Positions 52,476-62,138 of a stretch of DNA of 64,000 nt are shown here, piece after piece. The stretch comes from JAHEEL01 sp963700375 (lineage in GTDB: Bacteria > Actinomycetota > Acidimicrobiia > Spongiisociales > UBA5794): the NCBI GenBank assembly GCA_963700375.1, contig CAVOXF010000003.1, positions 528,997 through 592,996 on the forward strand, given 5' to 3'. The notes below the pieces were generated by a model that saw only the letters and a program-made list of their open reading frames with translations, was not told the origin of the DNA and searched no databases. Position 1 is the stretch's first letter. Each line of letters starts with the position of its first letter. Both the position numbers and the translations under genes were made by a program.

Positions 52476-53048
52476 TCAGAACTGCGTTGCCTTCACGAGA
52501 GTTCCGTCTGCTCCGTAGGTCTCCCACGTTCCGGTCTGGACTCCGTTGCGAAAGCGCCCGGTGCGCATCAGACTGCCGTCGCGGCGGTACCAGCGCCAGG
52601 CGCCGTTGAGTTGGCCGTCACGCATCGAACCCTCCGCCTTGACCGCCCCGTCTTCGTAGAAGTCGAATCGTTTCCCGTTTTGAACGTCGGAGACGTTCGC
52701 CAGTCGGGCCTTCACGAGTCTGCGGACGAGCGCGGCCGATAGTGGCTTGTCGATCGGGAACTGCAGCGTTCCCTTCGTCGCCACCGCCCAGTCCGGGATG
52801 CCGGTGACCTCGTCGAGCACCGAGCCGCTCATCGGGAAGTACGAGCAGTGGTTGGTGAATCCGTCGTAGGCCGCCACTCCCTTGCCCTGCACCGTGATGG
52901 AAGGCATCCGGTACTTGATGCACTCCTCACCGAACGGCAGCTGCACCAACAGCCGGCCACGTACGGTGCGGAGCGTGCTGCGCTGGGGCTCGGGCAAGGC
53001 CTCCAGGTGGGCATCCACCAACGACGCCCCGGTGCTCACATCTTCCAT
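52476..53048 (-). CDS. DUF1801 domain fused to MORN-type repeats
   Basis: A 190-residue protein. The N-terminal about 115 residues match DUF1801/YdhG (LPEPQRSTLRTVRGRLL, EECIKYRMPSI, TNHCSYFPMSG, KGTLQFPIDKPL), a fold linked to iron chaperones. The C-terminal about 65 residues contain three MORN/YwqK-like repeats (FDFYEDGAVKAEGSMRDGQL, WRWYRRDGSLMRTGRFRNG, WETYGADGTLVK). The DUF1801 domain usually occurs alone. Role unknown. Confidence 0.78.
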   Translation of the reverse strand: MEDVSTGASLVDAHLEALPEPQRSTLRTVRGRLLVQLPFGEECIKYRMPSITVQGKGVAAYDGFTNHCSYFPMSGSVLDEVTGIPDWAVATKGTLQFPIDKPLSAALVRRLVKARLANVSDVQNGKRFDFYEDGAVKAEGSMRDGQLNGAWRWYRRDGSLMRTGRFRNGVQTGTWETYGADGTLVKATQF

Positions 53049-53210
53049 GCCCGCTGGCCCCTTCGTTCGTCCAATGCGGTGGATGTGACGCTACCAACGA
53101 TCCGGCCCAGCCCGTAGCGCGGACCGTCCTAGGATTCCGTCCCGAGAGCAACCCGCCTCCCGGCGCAGGCTTCCGTGCACCACCCCGAACCCCTCAGAAA
53201 TGACCGTCTC

Positions 53211-53828
53211 ATGAACCCATCGCCCGTCACCGCCGTCGTCTTCGACCTCGGAGCCGTGCTCGTCGACTGGAACCCGGAGTATCTCTACTCACAACTCATC
53301 CCTGACGAAGCGGAGCGCGACGCTTTCCTGGGCACGGTCTGCACGCTCGAATGGAACTACGCAATGGACGCCGGCCTCTCCGTCCGCGACGAAGTGGCAA
53401 GGCTCGCCGCAGAACGGCCCGAGTACGCCGACCTCATCAACGCCTGGTGGGACCGCTGGCCGGAGATGCTCGGTGATGAGATCCCGGGGACGCGGGCGAT
53501 CGCAGAACGCATCTCCGCATCCGGGATGCCGCTCTACGCGCTCACGAACTGGAGCGCCGAGACGTGGCCCCTCGGATTGGCCGGCTTCCCCTTCCTCGGC
53601 GAACTCTTCGACGGCATCGTTGTGTCGGGCCAGGAAGGCGTCGCAAAACCCCACCCGCGCCTCTTCGAGATCCTCAACGACCGCTACGGCCTCGATCCGG
53701 AGACCACCGTGTTCATCGACGACTCCCCGAAGAACGTCGCCACCGCCGCCGCCCTGGGCTATCGGGCGCACGTCTTCACCACCGCGACCGACCTCGCCGA
53801 ATGGCTCGCGGAGATCGACGTCCCCTAG
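53211..53828 (+). CDS. HAD-superfamily hydrolase
   Basis: A 205-residue HAD phosphatase with nucleophile motif FDLGAVLVDW (about 9-18), motif II TNWSAE, the lysine in GVAKPHPRLF and acidic motif FIDDSPKNV. It belongs to the YihX/haloacid-dehalogenase-like group; the substrate cannot be told. ATG 53211 gives the family start; the frame is open 12 codons further up. Confidence 0.83.
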   Translation: MNPSPVTAVVFDLGAVLVDWNPEYLYSQLIPDEAERDAFLGTVCTLEWNYAMDAGLSVRDEVARLAAERPEYADLINAWWDRWPEMLGDEIPGTRAIAERISASGMPLYALTNWSAETWPLGLAGFPFLGELFDGIVVSGQEGVAKPHPRLFEILNDRYGLDPETTVFIDDSPKNVATAAALGYRAHVFTTATDLAEWLAEIDVP

Positions 53829-53932
53829 GGCCGGTACCTCGAGCCTGTCCCGCCGGCGCAGCTGGAAGCCTCTCGCGCCGACGGCGACGTCATCGGAAGA
53901 CGGCCCGCGTGCCGGGTCTATCATCCGCGGAC

Positions 53933-54517
53933 ATGATCTTCTCCGACCGGACGATCCTCGAAGCCATCAACGAGGGCCGCGTCTCGATCGACCCATTCGA
54001 TCGCGACCTCGTTCAGCCGTCGAGCGTCGACGTTCGCTGCGACCATCGGTTCCGGGTGTTTGAGAACCATCGGTACCCGCTGATCGACCCGAAGGCGCTG
54101 CAGGACGACCTGACCAAGGAGGTCGTGGCCTCCGAGAACGCGCCGTTCATTCTCCACCCCGGCGAGTTCGTGCTGGGGACCACGCTCGAGACGATCCGCC
54201 TCGGCAACGATGTGGTCGCCCGCCTCGAAGGGAAGTCGTCGCTGGGACGCCTCGGCCTGCTCATCCACTCGACGGCCGGCTTCATCGACCCCGGATTCGA
54301 GGGCCAGGTCACCCTGGAACTCTCGAACGTGGCGAACCTCCCGATCGCGATCTACCCCGAGATGAAGATCGGACAGATCAGCTTCTATCAGATGACCACC
54401 GAGGCCGAGCACCCGTACGGGTCGGCGAAGCTCGGGTCGAAGTATCAGGGACAACAGGGTCCGACCGCGAGCCGGATGCACCGCGACTTCGAAGAGGTAC
54501 CCGATGGCGAGGCCTGA
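53933..54517 (+). CDS. dcd: dCTP deaminase (actinobacterial, possibly dUMP-forming)
   Basis: Deaminates dCTP for thymidylate supply; in related actinobacterial proteins the same enzyme also cleaves dUTP to dUMP. The 194-residue protein has QPSSVDVRCDHRFRVFEN near 23-40, EGKSSLGRLGL near 96-106 and HSTAGFIDPGFEGQVTLEL near 110-128. TATCAT eight bases before the ATG suggests a leaderless start. Overlaps the next gene by 14 bases. Confidence 0.93.
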   Translation: MIFSDRTILEAINEGRVSIDPFDRDLVQPSSVDVRCDHRFRVFENHRYPLIDPKALQDDLTKEVVASENAPFILHPGEFVLGTTLETIRLGNDVVARLEGKSSLGRLGLLIHSTAGFIDPGFEGQVTLELSNVANLPIAIYPEMKIGQISFYQMTTEAEHPYGSAKLGSKYQGQQGPTASRMHRDFEEVPDGEA

Positions 54518-54866
54518 GGTGGCCCATGTCGCGTCGATCATGCTCGACTGCAACGACCTGGACAACATGGTGGCGTTCTGGGGAGCAATCCTCGACGTCA
54601 AGGTCAAGAACCGCTTCCCGAACTACGTGTGGACGACGCGAATCTCGCGCGGCGGGCCGGCGCTTGCCTTCCATCAGGTGTCGGAGAAGAAGGCCTCCAA
54701 GAATCGTCTCCACCTCGACCTCAGCACGTCAGACCCCGAATCGCTGATCGCCCACGTCGAACAGCTCGGAGGCGAACGCCTCGAGGATCACGAGATCGCG
54801 GGATTCCACTGGACGGTGTGTACAGATCCCGAGGGCAACGAGTTCTGCATCACGGAGACCCACTGA
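54504..54866 (+). CDS. VOC family protein (glyoxalase-like)
   Basis: A 120-residue VOC protein of the glyoxalase-like PF18029 type: VASIMLDCNDLDNMVAFWG at the start and CTDPEGNEFCI near the end. It starts inside dcd and its 3' end overlaps metH by 17 bases in the opposite direction. Substrate unknown. Confidence 0.82.
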   Translation: MARPEVAHVASIMLDCNDLDNMVAFWGAILDVKVKNRFPNYVWTTRISRGGPALAFHQVSEKKASKNRLHLDLSTSDPESLIAHVEQLGGERLEDHEIAGFHWTVCTDPEGNEFCITETH

Positions 54867-57800
54867 CCTGAGCGGCGATCAGTCGGGCTGCGCGCCCCGC
54901 GCGCTCTTTGGCCTTCCGCGCGACGAAGTACTTCGCTTGCGGATGATGGGCGATGATCGCCGACGTCGTCTGTTCCGGTTGATACTGGTAGCCGGTCTCC
55001 TCCCCCACGGTCACGCCGATCCTCTTGGCGTCGAGGAGGTCGGCGACGCGCTCGTTGTCCTCGAGATCGGGACAGGCGGGGTAGCCCCACGAGTAGCGTC
55101 CGCCGCGGTACTTCTGCCGGAACAGGCCAGAAACCGTTGGGCCGTCCTCGGCACCGAAGCCCCACTCGTCACGGATACGGCGGTGAGACAGTTCGGCAAG
55201 CGCCTCAGCCATCTCAACGCCGAGCCCGTGGAGCAGGAGGTAGTCCTGGTAGCGGTCGGCCTCGAACAGCGTCTCAGCCCGGCGCGAAACCTCGCTCCCC
55301 ATGGTGGCGATGTGGAAGGCGGCGTAGTCGCATTCATCGCTCTCGATCGGACGGAAGAAGTCGGCAATACAGAGCCACGGTTCGGTCCGTTGCCGAGGAA
55401 ACTCGAAGCGGGTCTGCTCCTGCGTCCGGGTCTCGTCGGTCCACACGACCAACTCGTCACCGTCCCCGTTGACCGGGTAGTAGCCGTAGACCACCTGGGG
55501 ATGGAGCATGCCCTCCAGCCGTGTCTTCTCCAGGCGCTCCCGGAGGATCGGTCGGAGGCGCTCCCGAAACGCGTCGTCCGTCTCGCCGTGCTCCGGCCGG
55601 AACTGCCACTGGTTCCGGAAGAGCGCCGTCTCATTGATGTACGCAGCGATGTCGTCGAGACCGACTCCTTTGACCACGCGGCTTCCGAGGAACGGCGGCT
55701 TGAAGATCGGGCCGTCGGTCGCAACGGACGGCGCGCGTGCCGGCACCACCGCATCGACCCCGGCTGCGGTCGGCGCCCTCCTCGGCTTGCCGACCGCCGG
55801 GGCCTGGGCACCCGACACGATCTGCTGCATGGCGTCGAGGCCGGAGAATGCGTTCTTGCCGTAGTAGAGGGGCCCCGGGTAACGCTGCCGTAGGTCGTGC
55901 TCCACATACGATCGGGTGAGGGCGGCACCGCCAAGCAGCACGGGAACGTTGCCGAGGTCTCGCCGGATCATCTCGTCGAGGTTGTCACGCATGACCAGCG
56001 TGCTCTTCACGAGCAGACCGCTCATCCCGATGGCGTCCGCCCCGGTTCGCTCATAGGCCTCGATCAGTTCGTTCACGGCGACCTTGATCCCCAGGTTGTG
56101 CACCTCGAAGCCGTTGTTCGACAGGATGATGTCGACGAGGTTCTTCCCGATATCGTGCACATCACCCGCAACCGTCGCCAACACCAATGATCCCCGGGTA
56201 GCGACCTCGGCCCGTTCCATCATCGGTTCCAGATAGGCGACCGAGGCCTTCATCGTCTCAGCTGACCGCAGAACGAACGGGAGCTGCATGTCTCCGGCGG
56301 CAAACAGCTCGCCGACGACCTTCATAGCGCCGAGCAGCACGTCGTTGACAAGACCGAGCGGCGTGTGGCCTGCGGCGATTCCGTCGTCAAGGTCAGCCTC
56401 GAGATTCACACGATCCCCTTCGATGATCCGCTGCTCGAGACGGCGCTCGATGGACCACCCGGCCCGCTCCGCGTCCGTGGTCGTGTCCTCGACGATGTCT
56501 GAGGAAACGGCGAGCAGCACTTCGAGCGGGTCGTAGCCGGGCGTCCGCCGGTCATAGATCAAATCGAGGCAGGCCTGGCGCTGCTCGTCCGGGATGAGGT
56601 TCAGCGGTTCGATGCGTCCGGCATGCATGATGGCTGCGTCGAGACCGGCTTCGAGGCATTCGTACAAGAAGACGGAGTTGAGCGCCTTGCGAGCGACCGG
56701 GTTGAGGCCGAACGAGATGTTCGAGATCCCGAGGACCGTGCTACTTCCCGGGAACTCCTTCTTGAGACGCCGGATGGCCTCGATCGTGGCCATGGCATCG
56801 CCACGAAGGTCGTCATCACCCGTCGACAGCGGGAAGGTGAGGGCGTCGAAGATGAGATCTCCGGATTCGAGTCCGTGCTCCTCAACGGCCAGGTCGTGGA
56901 TCCGTCGCGCAACGCGCAGCTTCCACTCGACATCTCTCGCCTGTCCCGCTTCGTCGATCAAGAGGCACACCACGGCCGAACCGTGCTCCTTCGCCAGTCT
57001 GAGGACCCGGTTGGCCCGGGAACCAGGACCGCTCCCGTCCTCAAGGTTGAGCGAATTGAGAACCGATCGGCCGCCAAGGTGTTCGAGACCGGCCCGCATC
57101 ACATCGGGCTCGGTGGAGTCGAGCACCAGCGGCACGGTGATCTCGGAAGCGAAACGCGCAGCGATGGTCGCCATGTCGTCGGTGCCGTCGCGGCCGACGT
57201 AGTCGACGCACAGATCAACGAGATGGGCCGACTCGTTGACCTGGTCTTCGCCGATGGCGACGCATCGATCGATGTCACCGGACAGCATCGCGTTGCGGAA
57301 CGTCCGTGACCCGTTGGCATTCGTGCGCTCGCCCACGATCAGGAATGACGTGTCTTGGGTGAGCGGCGTCGCGCTGTACAGCGAGGACACCGACGGAACG
57401 TGGACGACGTTGCGCTCCGCCGGCTTCAGTGGTCCGCAGACCTCCACCACCGCGGCAAGGTGCTCCGGGGTCGTCCCGCAACAGCCTCCGACGGCCTGCA
57501 CGCCGTATTCCACGATGAACCGAGACAGATGGTCGGCGAGTGCCTCGGCCGACAAGTCGTACGACACACGACCGTCGACGATCGACGGGAGGCCGGCATT
57601 CGGGATGACCGAGATCGGAAGACGGGACCGCTCCGACAGGTACCGGATCGGCCCGTACATCTCCTCGGGTCCTGTCGCGCAGTTGAGACCGAACACATCG
57701 GGGCGCAGCGCTTCGAGCGCGGTGAGCGCCGCGCCGATCTCCGTGCCGGGAAGCATGCGGCCCGTCGTCTCCAGAGTGACCTGCACCTGGACCGGGAGGT

Positions 57801-58353
57801 CGATCCCTGCCGCTCGCATCGCACGCCGTGCCCCGTTGATCGCCGCCTTTGCCCCGAGCAGGTCGTACTGCGTCTCCACAAGGATCAGATCGACGCCGCC
57901 GTCGACGAGACCGGCAGCCTGGACCTCATACGCGTCGAGCAGTTCGCGGTAGGTGATCTGGCCGAGCGTGGCGAGTTTGGTACCGGGTCCCATCGACCCC
58001 GCCACGAAACGCCGCCGTCCGTCCGCCAGGCGGTACTCCTCTGCGGTTCGGACAGCGATCTGCGCCGCTGCTGCCGCTAGTTCGTAGGCACGGTCCGCGA
58101 TGCCGTACTCACCGAGCGGGATTGCGAAACCGCCGAACGAGTTCGTCTCGATCGCGTCGACGCCCACGTCGAGGAATGATCGGTGAAGGCCTTCGACAAC
58201 CTCGGGGCGCGTGACGTTGAGCATTTCGGCGCAGCCTTCGAGCTCAGCACCCCCGAAGTCGTCACTGTCGAGGTCCATGGCGTGGAGCCAGGTACCGGCC
58301 CCGCCGTCGAAGACGACAACACCGGCAGCGAGCGCGTCGAGATAGCCGCTCAT
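54850..58353 (-). CDS. metH: methionine synthase, cobalamin-dependent
   Basis: Transfers the methyl group of methyltetrahydrofolate to homocysteine through cobalamin. The 1167-residue protein is complete. The homocysteine domain (about 1-310) has zinc cysteines in LNCATG and GGCCGTTPEH, the pterin domain lies about 330-590 (FLIVGERTNANGS), and the cobalamin domain has DVHDIGKNLV (about 730, the His-on ligand). A C-terminal SAM-binding activation domain follows (about 900-1167). No B12 or SAM riboswitch could be recognised in the short leader. Confidence 0.96.
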   Translation of the reverse strand: MSGYLDALAAGVVVFDGGAGTWLHAMDLDSDDFGGAELEGCAEMLNVTRPEVVEGLHRSFLDVGVDAIETNSFGGFAIPLGEYGIADRAYELAAAAAQIAVRTAEEYRLADGRRRFVAGSMGPGTKLATLGQITYRELLDAYEVQAAGLVDGGVDLILVETQYDLLGAKAAINGARRAMRAAGIDLPVQVQVTLETTGRMLPGTEIGAALTALEALRPDVFGLNCATGPEEMYGPIRYLSERSRLPISVIPNAGLPSIVDGRVSYDLSAEALADHLSRFIVEYGVQAVGGCCGTTPEHLAAVVEVCGPLKPAERNVVHVPSVSSLYSATPLTQDTSFLIVGERTNANGSRTFRNAMLSGDIDRCVAIGEDQVNESAHLVDLCVDYVGRDGTDDMATIAARFASEITVPLVLDSTEPDVMRAGLEHLGGRSVLNSLNLEDGSGPGSRANRVLRLAKEHGSAVVCLLIDEAGQARDVEWKLRVARRIHDLAVEEHGLESGDLIFDALTFPLSTGDDDLRGDAMATIEAIRRLKKEFPGSSTVLGISNISFGLNPVARKALNSVFLYECLEAGLDAAIMHAGRIEPLNLIPDEQRQACLDLIYDRRTPGYDPLEVLLAVSSDIVEDTTTDAERAGWSIERRLEQRIIEGDRVNLEADLDDGIAAGHTPLGLVNDVLLGAMKVVGELFAAGDMQLPFVLRSAETMKASVAYLEPMMERAEVATRGSLVLATVAGDVHDIGKNLVDIILSNNGFEVHNLGIKVAVNELIEAYERTGADAIGMSGLLVKSTLVMRDNLDEMIRRDLGNVPVLLGGAALTRSYVEHDLRQRYPGPLYYGKNAFSGLDAMQQIVSGAQAPAVGKPRRAPTAAGVDAVVPARAPSVATDGPIFKPPFLGSRVVKGVGLDDIAAYINETALFRNQWQFRPEHGETDDAFRERLRPILRERLEKTRLEGMLHPQVVYGYYPVNGDGDELVVWTDETRTQEQTRFEFPRQRTEPWLCIADFFRPIESDECDYAAFHIATMGSEVSRRAETLFEADRYQDYLLLHGLGVEMAEALAELSHRRIRDEWGFGAEDGPTVSGLFRQKYRGGRYSWGYPACPDLEDNERVADLLDAKRIGVTVGEETGYQYQPEQTTSAIIAHHPQAKYFVARKAKERAGRAARLIAAQVSGSP

Positions 58354-58523
58354 GAGGTCCGGCCGCCGGTCCGGGTGCGAAGATGTCTCGACGTATTGGC
58401 TCGCCTCACGAGCGTTCCTCCGTCTCGAATCGAAACGCCCATCGGGCGTCGCGTTGGGGAATGCCGATCATGTTATCCAGCCGGTCGGGCCAGCCACCGG
58501 TTCGTTGTCTAGGGTCATACATC

Positions 58524-58823
58524 ATGGATCCGGCGTATTCGTTCAGCGGCATCCTCTGGGAACCCGGTGGCGAGAACACGTGGGTGTTCGTCAGCCTGCC
58601 GTCCGACCTCTCCGACGAGATTGCCGACCTCGTTCCGAAGCGTCCTGGATTCGGGTCGGTGCGGGTGAAGGGTCGGATCGGCGAGACCGCATGGGCCACA
58701 TCCCTCTTCCCTGACGGCAAACTGGGTTCGTATGTGCTCCCCGTGAAGCGATCGGTCCGGGATCGGGAGAAGCTCTCGATCGGAGACACGGCCGAGGTCG
58801 AGATCCGCGTCGTCGACGAGTGA
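58524..58823 (+). CDS. DUF1905 family protein
   Basis: A 99-residue protein with the DUF1905 beta-barrel pattern: LWEPGGENTWVFVSLP, GFGSVRVKGRIGETAWATSLFP and LPVKRSVRDREKLSIGDTAEVEI. The role of the family is unknown. TAGGGT lies eight bases before the ATG, so it may be leaderless. Divergent from metH. Confidence 0.82.
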   Translation: MDPAYSFSGILWEPGGENTWVFVSLPSDLSDEIADLVPKRPGFGSVRVKGRIGETAWATSLFPDGKLGSYVLPVKRSVRDREKLSIGDTAEVEIRVVDE

Positions 58824-58901
58824 GGAGTCGGCCTCCGAAGGTCACGGATTCGCGTTGAACCAGCTTGGTGGTCTTCGACAGCGACGCGGAGTCGGCTGAC
58901 C

Positions 58902-59784
58902 TCAGAGAATCTCGGGGGCACCGACAACCTCCTCGTCAGCCGTCCCCCGGCTCGCGATCGTACCGCCGGCGACCACGAACCCGACGCCGAGCCACGCGAG
59001 GACATCCGGCTGCTCGCTCAGGAAGATCGCCGCCCACACGACCGCCGAGGCCGGTTCGAGATACATGATCACCGACACCACGGCGACTGGAAGTCGTCGC
59101 ATGGCCGACCAATACACCACGCCGGCCACACCGGTGAAGAGCGCTCCGAGGATCAGGAACTGCGGCCACGCATCAGTCGAGAAGCGAACGGCCTGCACCG
59201 CGAACGGGCGCCAACACGATGGACGCGACCACCAGTTCCCAGGTGGCGACCACGAGACCGCCGAGGCTTGACGCGAGCGGCTTCCCGAGCAGCATGATCA
59301 CCGCAAGGAGCACGCCGGAGACCCCGGCCGCCGCGACTCCCGCGGCGGTTGCGCCCGAGCCGGGGCGGACAACGAACAGCATCCCGACGACGGCCAAGCC
59401 GAGCCCGGCGTTTGCGTGCCAGCCAACCCGCTCGTGGAGGACGGGACCGGAGAACACGGCGGCGAGGACGGGGCCGACATAGACGATGGCGAGTGAGACG
59501 GCGACCGTTGTGAGGTTCAGTGCGAGGAAGAACGAGAGCCAGTGGGCGGCCAACACCACCCCCAGGACGACCAATCGTCCCCATCCGATCTTTGGGAACG
59601 AGAGCTTCGATCTCGCGGCCGAGAACAGGAGCAGCACCAGGGCACCGAGGGTGACGCGCATGGCCACGAGGTGGGTCGGCGGCGTATCCGTGCGGACGAA
59701 CAGGGGGATGGCTCCCCACGCCACGGCGAGCAGTGCGAGCGAAATGACGGCAATCGCCCGCTTCGTGCGCACTCCCGTTGGCAT
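58902..59784 (-). pseudogene. EamA-family exporter, broken by a frameshift
   Basis: A ten-helix EamA (drug/metabolite) transporter in two frames. ATG 59784 starts the first half (to ASIVLAPVRGAGRSLLD, stop at 59173). The second half continues in another frame from about 59198 (VQAVRFSTDAWPQFLILGAL) to 58902. Removing one base near 59197 joins them into a normal-length protein (about 290 residues). Either real decay or a sequence error. Confidence 0.82.
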
Positions 59785-59852
59785 CGCGGCAGGCTACCGG
59801 AGGAATCGGCGCCCGGATCGGCAGCTCACCTGTCGGTCTTCGAGCGGGCGCC

Positions 59853-60155
59853 CTACTCGGGGTAGTGGCCGGTCGTCTCGTCTTCCTCGATACGAAGGTC
59901 CGCGTCTGGATCCTCGTCGCTCTACGGATACTCGACGTCGTTCCCTGCAAAGAAGTCGTAGAACCACCAGTGCTCGACGGAGGCCAGATGCTTCACCATG
60001 CCGAGCAGGCTGGTACCCGACGCCACCGCCGGCCGGATGGCCTGCTCACTCCAAGGGCCGGCCACTTTCCAGACCATGATGCTGCGGTTGGTGTCGAGCA
60101 CGGCCAAGAGCATGCCCTTGCCGGGTCCGGTCTTGAGAGTTACGCGCGTCGTCAT
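59853..60155 (-). pseudogene. DinB/DUF664-family protein, nonsense-mutated and truncated
   Basis: The frame from ATG 60155 shows a DUF664 N-terminus (LLGMVKHLASVEHWWFYDFF). It meets TAG at 59924-59922 where the family has Trp (P-W-S-D-E-D), then continues in frame as SDEDPDADLRIEEDETTGHY before a second TAG at 59855. The C-terminal half is gone. A recent nonsense mutation in an already shortened gene is the simplest reading. Confidence 0.72.
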
Positions 60156-60225
60156 AGCCGCGACACCACGTGAAGGTGTTGGACGACTCAGCAGGAATCG
60201 CTCTCCGGCGACCCGCTCTCACCGG

Positions 60226-60699
60226 CTATGGGACGAGCAGGCGCACCTGCCCGGTCGTCAGGTCGTAGACGTGGCCGGTGATGCCCCTCGGAGCCTCGAT
60301 CAGGGGCTCGGAGCGCAGACGTTCCACGCCGCGTTGGAGTTCGTCTTCGAGCGAGACGAACCCGTGGAGGTCGTATGGGATCGGTCCGAGCTGCTCTTCG
60401 ACGACCTCTTGCGTCAGGCCGTGCGCGCCGCAGTCCGTGTGCATGATGACCTGGATTCGGTCGACGCCGAGCAATCTCGTTGATCCGATGAGGGATCGGA
60501 CCACGTCGGTGGTCACGATGGCACCGGCGTTCCGGAGGATGTGCACATCACCGACCTCGGCGCCGACGATCCGTAGCGGATCGATCCGGGTGTCCATGCA
60601 AGCGACGATGGCGGTGCGCTTCCTCGGCTTCTTCGGGAGCGGTTCGGACTGGTCCCTCGCCTGACGGAGGAGTTCTGCGCTACTGGTCATGAGCGTCAT
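60226..60699 (-). CDS. beta-carbonic anhydrase
   Basis: Hydrates CO2 to bicarbonate. The 157-residue protein has the zinc ligands Cys34 with Asp36 and Arg38 (CMDTRID), and His87 and Cys90 (MHTDCGAHG), plus the RNAGA motif near 56. It belongs to the short, Rv1284-like plant-type class. ATG 60690 is an alternative start. Confidence 0.92.
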   Translation of the reverse strand: MTLMTSSAELLRQARDQSEPLPKKPRKRTAIVACMDTRIDPLRIVGAEVGDVHILRNAGAIVTTDVVRSLIGSTRLLGVDRIQVIMHTDCGAHGLTQEVVEEQLGPIPYDLHGFVSLEDELQRGVERLRSEPLIEAPRGITGHVYDLTTGQVRLLVP

Positions 60700-60882
60700 A
60701 TTACGCGGCAGAGAAGTGGTTCCGCTCCACCGATATCAACGACTCCGCGTAGGAGGGTGCTGAGCCGGTCGGCCGAGGGACCCGGCGCTGAACGCAGCCC
60801 TCGCTACTACCGTTTCGACGTCGGCTGCCGGCCCTTCGAGCAACTGCTGTCGTTCATCGCCAAACTCGCCACAGGGAGTGTT

Positions 60883-62082
60883 GTGCCATCTCCAACCGAA
60901 CTGATCGCCACCGAACAGCGCCTCGGTGCACACAACTACCACCCGCTCGACGTCGTTCTGACCCGGGGCGAAGGAGTTTGGTTGTGGGATGTCGACGGGA
61001 ACAAGTACCTCGACTGCCTCGCCGCCTATTCGGCCGTCAACCAAGGGCATTGTCACCCACGAATCCTGGAGACCATGATCAACCAGGCGCAGCGACTCAC
61101 GCTGACGTCGCGCGCATTCAGAAACGACCAACTGGCGCCCCTCTACGAAGAGCTCGCCGAACTCACCGGATCACACAAGATCCTGCTCATGAACAGCGGG
61201 GCGGAGGCCGTGGAGTCGGCGATCAAGGCCGTTCGCAAGTGGGGATACGAGCAGCGGGGAATCCCGGACGACGAAGCCGAAGTCATCGTTTGCGCAAACA
61301 ACTTCCACGGTCGAACGATATCGGTTGTCAGCTTCAGCACCGATCCGACCGCTCGCAGTGGTTTCGGGCCATTCACTCCCGGGTTCAAGGTCGTGCCATT
61401 CGGCGATATCGACGCACTGGCCGCAGCCATCACCCCGAAGACGGTGGCCTTCTTGGTCGAGCCCATCCAAGGCGAAGCCGGCGTCATCATTCCACCGCCC
61501 GGCTACTTCCAGCAGGTTCGCGACCTGTGCACCGAGCATGGAGTGACGCTCATACTCGACGAGATCCAGACCGGTCTGGGCCGAACGGGCCGGATCTTGG
61601 CCGAAGAGCACGAGGGCATCGAGGCAGATGTCACCCTCATCGGTAAGGCCCTGTCCGGCGGCTTCTATCCCGTCTCGGCCGTGCTCTCGAACGCAGACGT
61701 ACTCGGTGTCCTCAGACCTGGCGAACACGGCAGCACATTTGGAGGCAATCCCCTGGGCGCGGCCGTTGCCCGCACGGCCCTGCAGGTCCTCGTCGATGAG
61801 GGCATGATCACGGATTCAGCGGAGAACGGTGCCTACTTCCTCAGCAAGCTCCAGGAACTCAGGTCCGAGACGATCAAGGCGGTCCGCGGACGGGGTCTGA
61901 TGCTCGCGATCGAACTCCATCCAGAAGCCGGCGGTGCCCGCCCGGTTGTCCAAGCCCTCAAAGATCGCGGCGTCCTGGCGAAAGACACCCACGAAACCAC
62001 CATCCGGATCGCGCCACCGCTCGTGATCACCCGGGAACAGATCGATTGGGTCGTGGAACAGATCGACAGCGTTCTCGCATGA
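60883..62082 (+). CDS. rocD: ornithine aminotransferase
   Basis: PLP-dependent transfer of the delta-amino group of ornithine to 2-oxoglutarate. The 399-residue protein has NSGAEAVESAIKAVRKW near 103-119, LDEIQTGLGRTG near 226-237 and the PLP lysine K255 in LIGKALSGGF. AGGGAG lies four bases before GTG 60883; the frame is open further up without similarity. No arginine-catabolic gene is adjacent. Confidence 0.9.
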   Translation: MPSPTELIATEQRLGAHNYHPLDVVLTRGEGVWLWDVDGNKYLDCLAAYSAVNQGHCHPRILETMINQAQRLTLTSRAFRNDQLAPLYEELAELTGSHKILLMNSGAEAVESAIKAVRKWGYEQRGIPDDEAEVIVCANNFHGRTISVVSFSTDPTARSGFGPFTPGFKVVPFGDIDALAAAITPKTVAFLVEPIQGEAGVIIPPPGYFQQVRDLCTEHGVTLILDEIQTGLGRTGRILAEEHEGIEADVTLIGKALSGGFYPVSAVLSNADVLGVLRPGEHGSTFGGNPLGAAVARTALQVLVDEGMITDSAENGAYFLSKLQELRSETIKAVRGRGLMLAIELHPEAGGARPVVQALKDRGVLAKDTHETTIRIAPPLVITREQIDWVVEQIDSVLA

Positions 62083-62138
62083 CCAACCGGATTCCGGCCC
62101 CGGCATCTCGTCAGCGGCCCGCCTCCGGGTCCTAGTGG

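Noticed and set aside
54937..55893. 318-codon plus-strand frame opposite metH
   Set aside because: It is fully antisense to the activation and cobalamin domains of metH and lacks any recognisable motif.
58354..58523. Possible cobalamin or SAM riboswitch ahead of metH
   Set aside because: No B12 box or SAM-aptamer core could be found in the 170-base leader on the minus strand.
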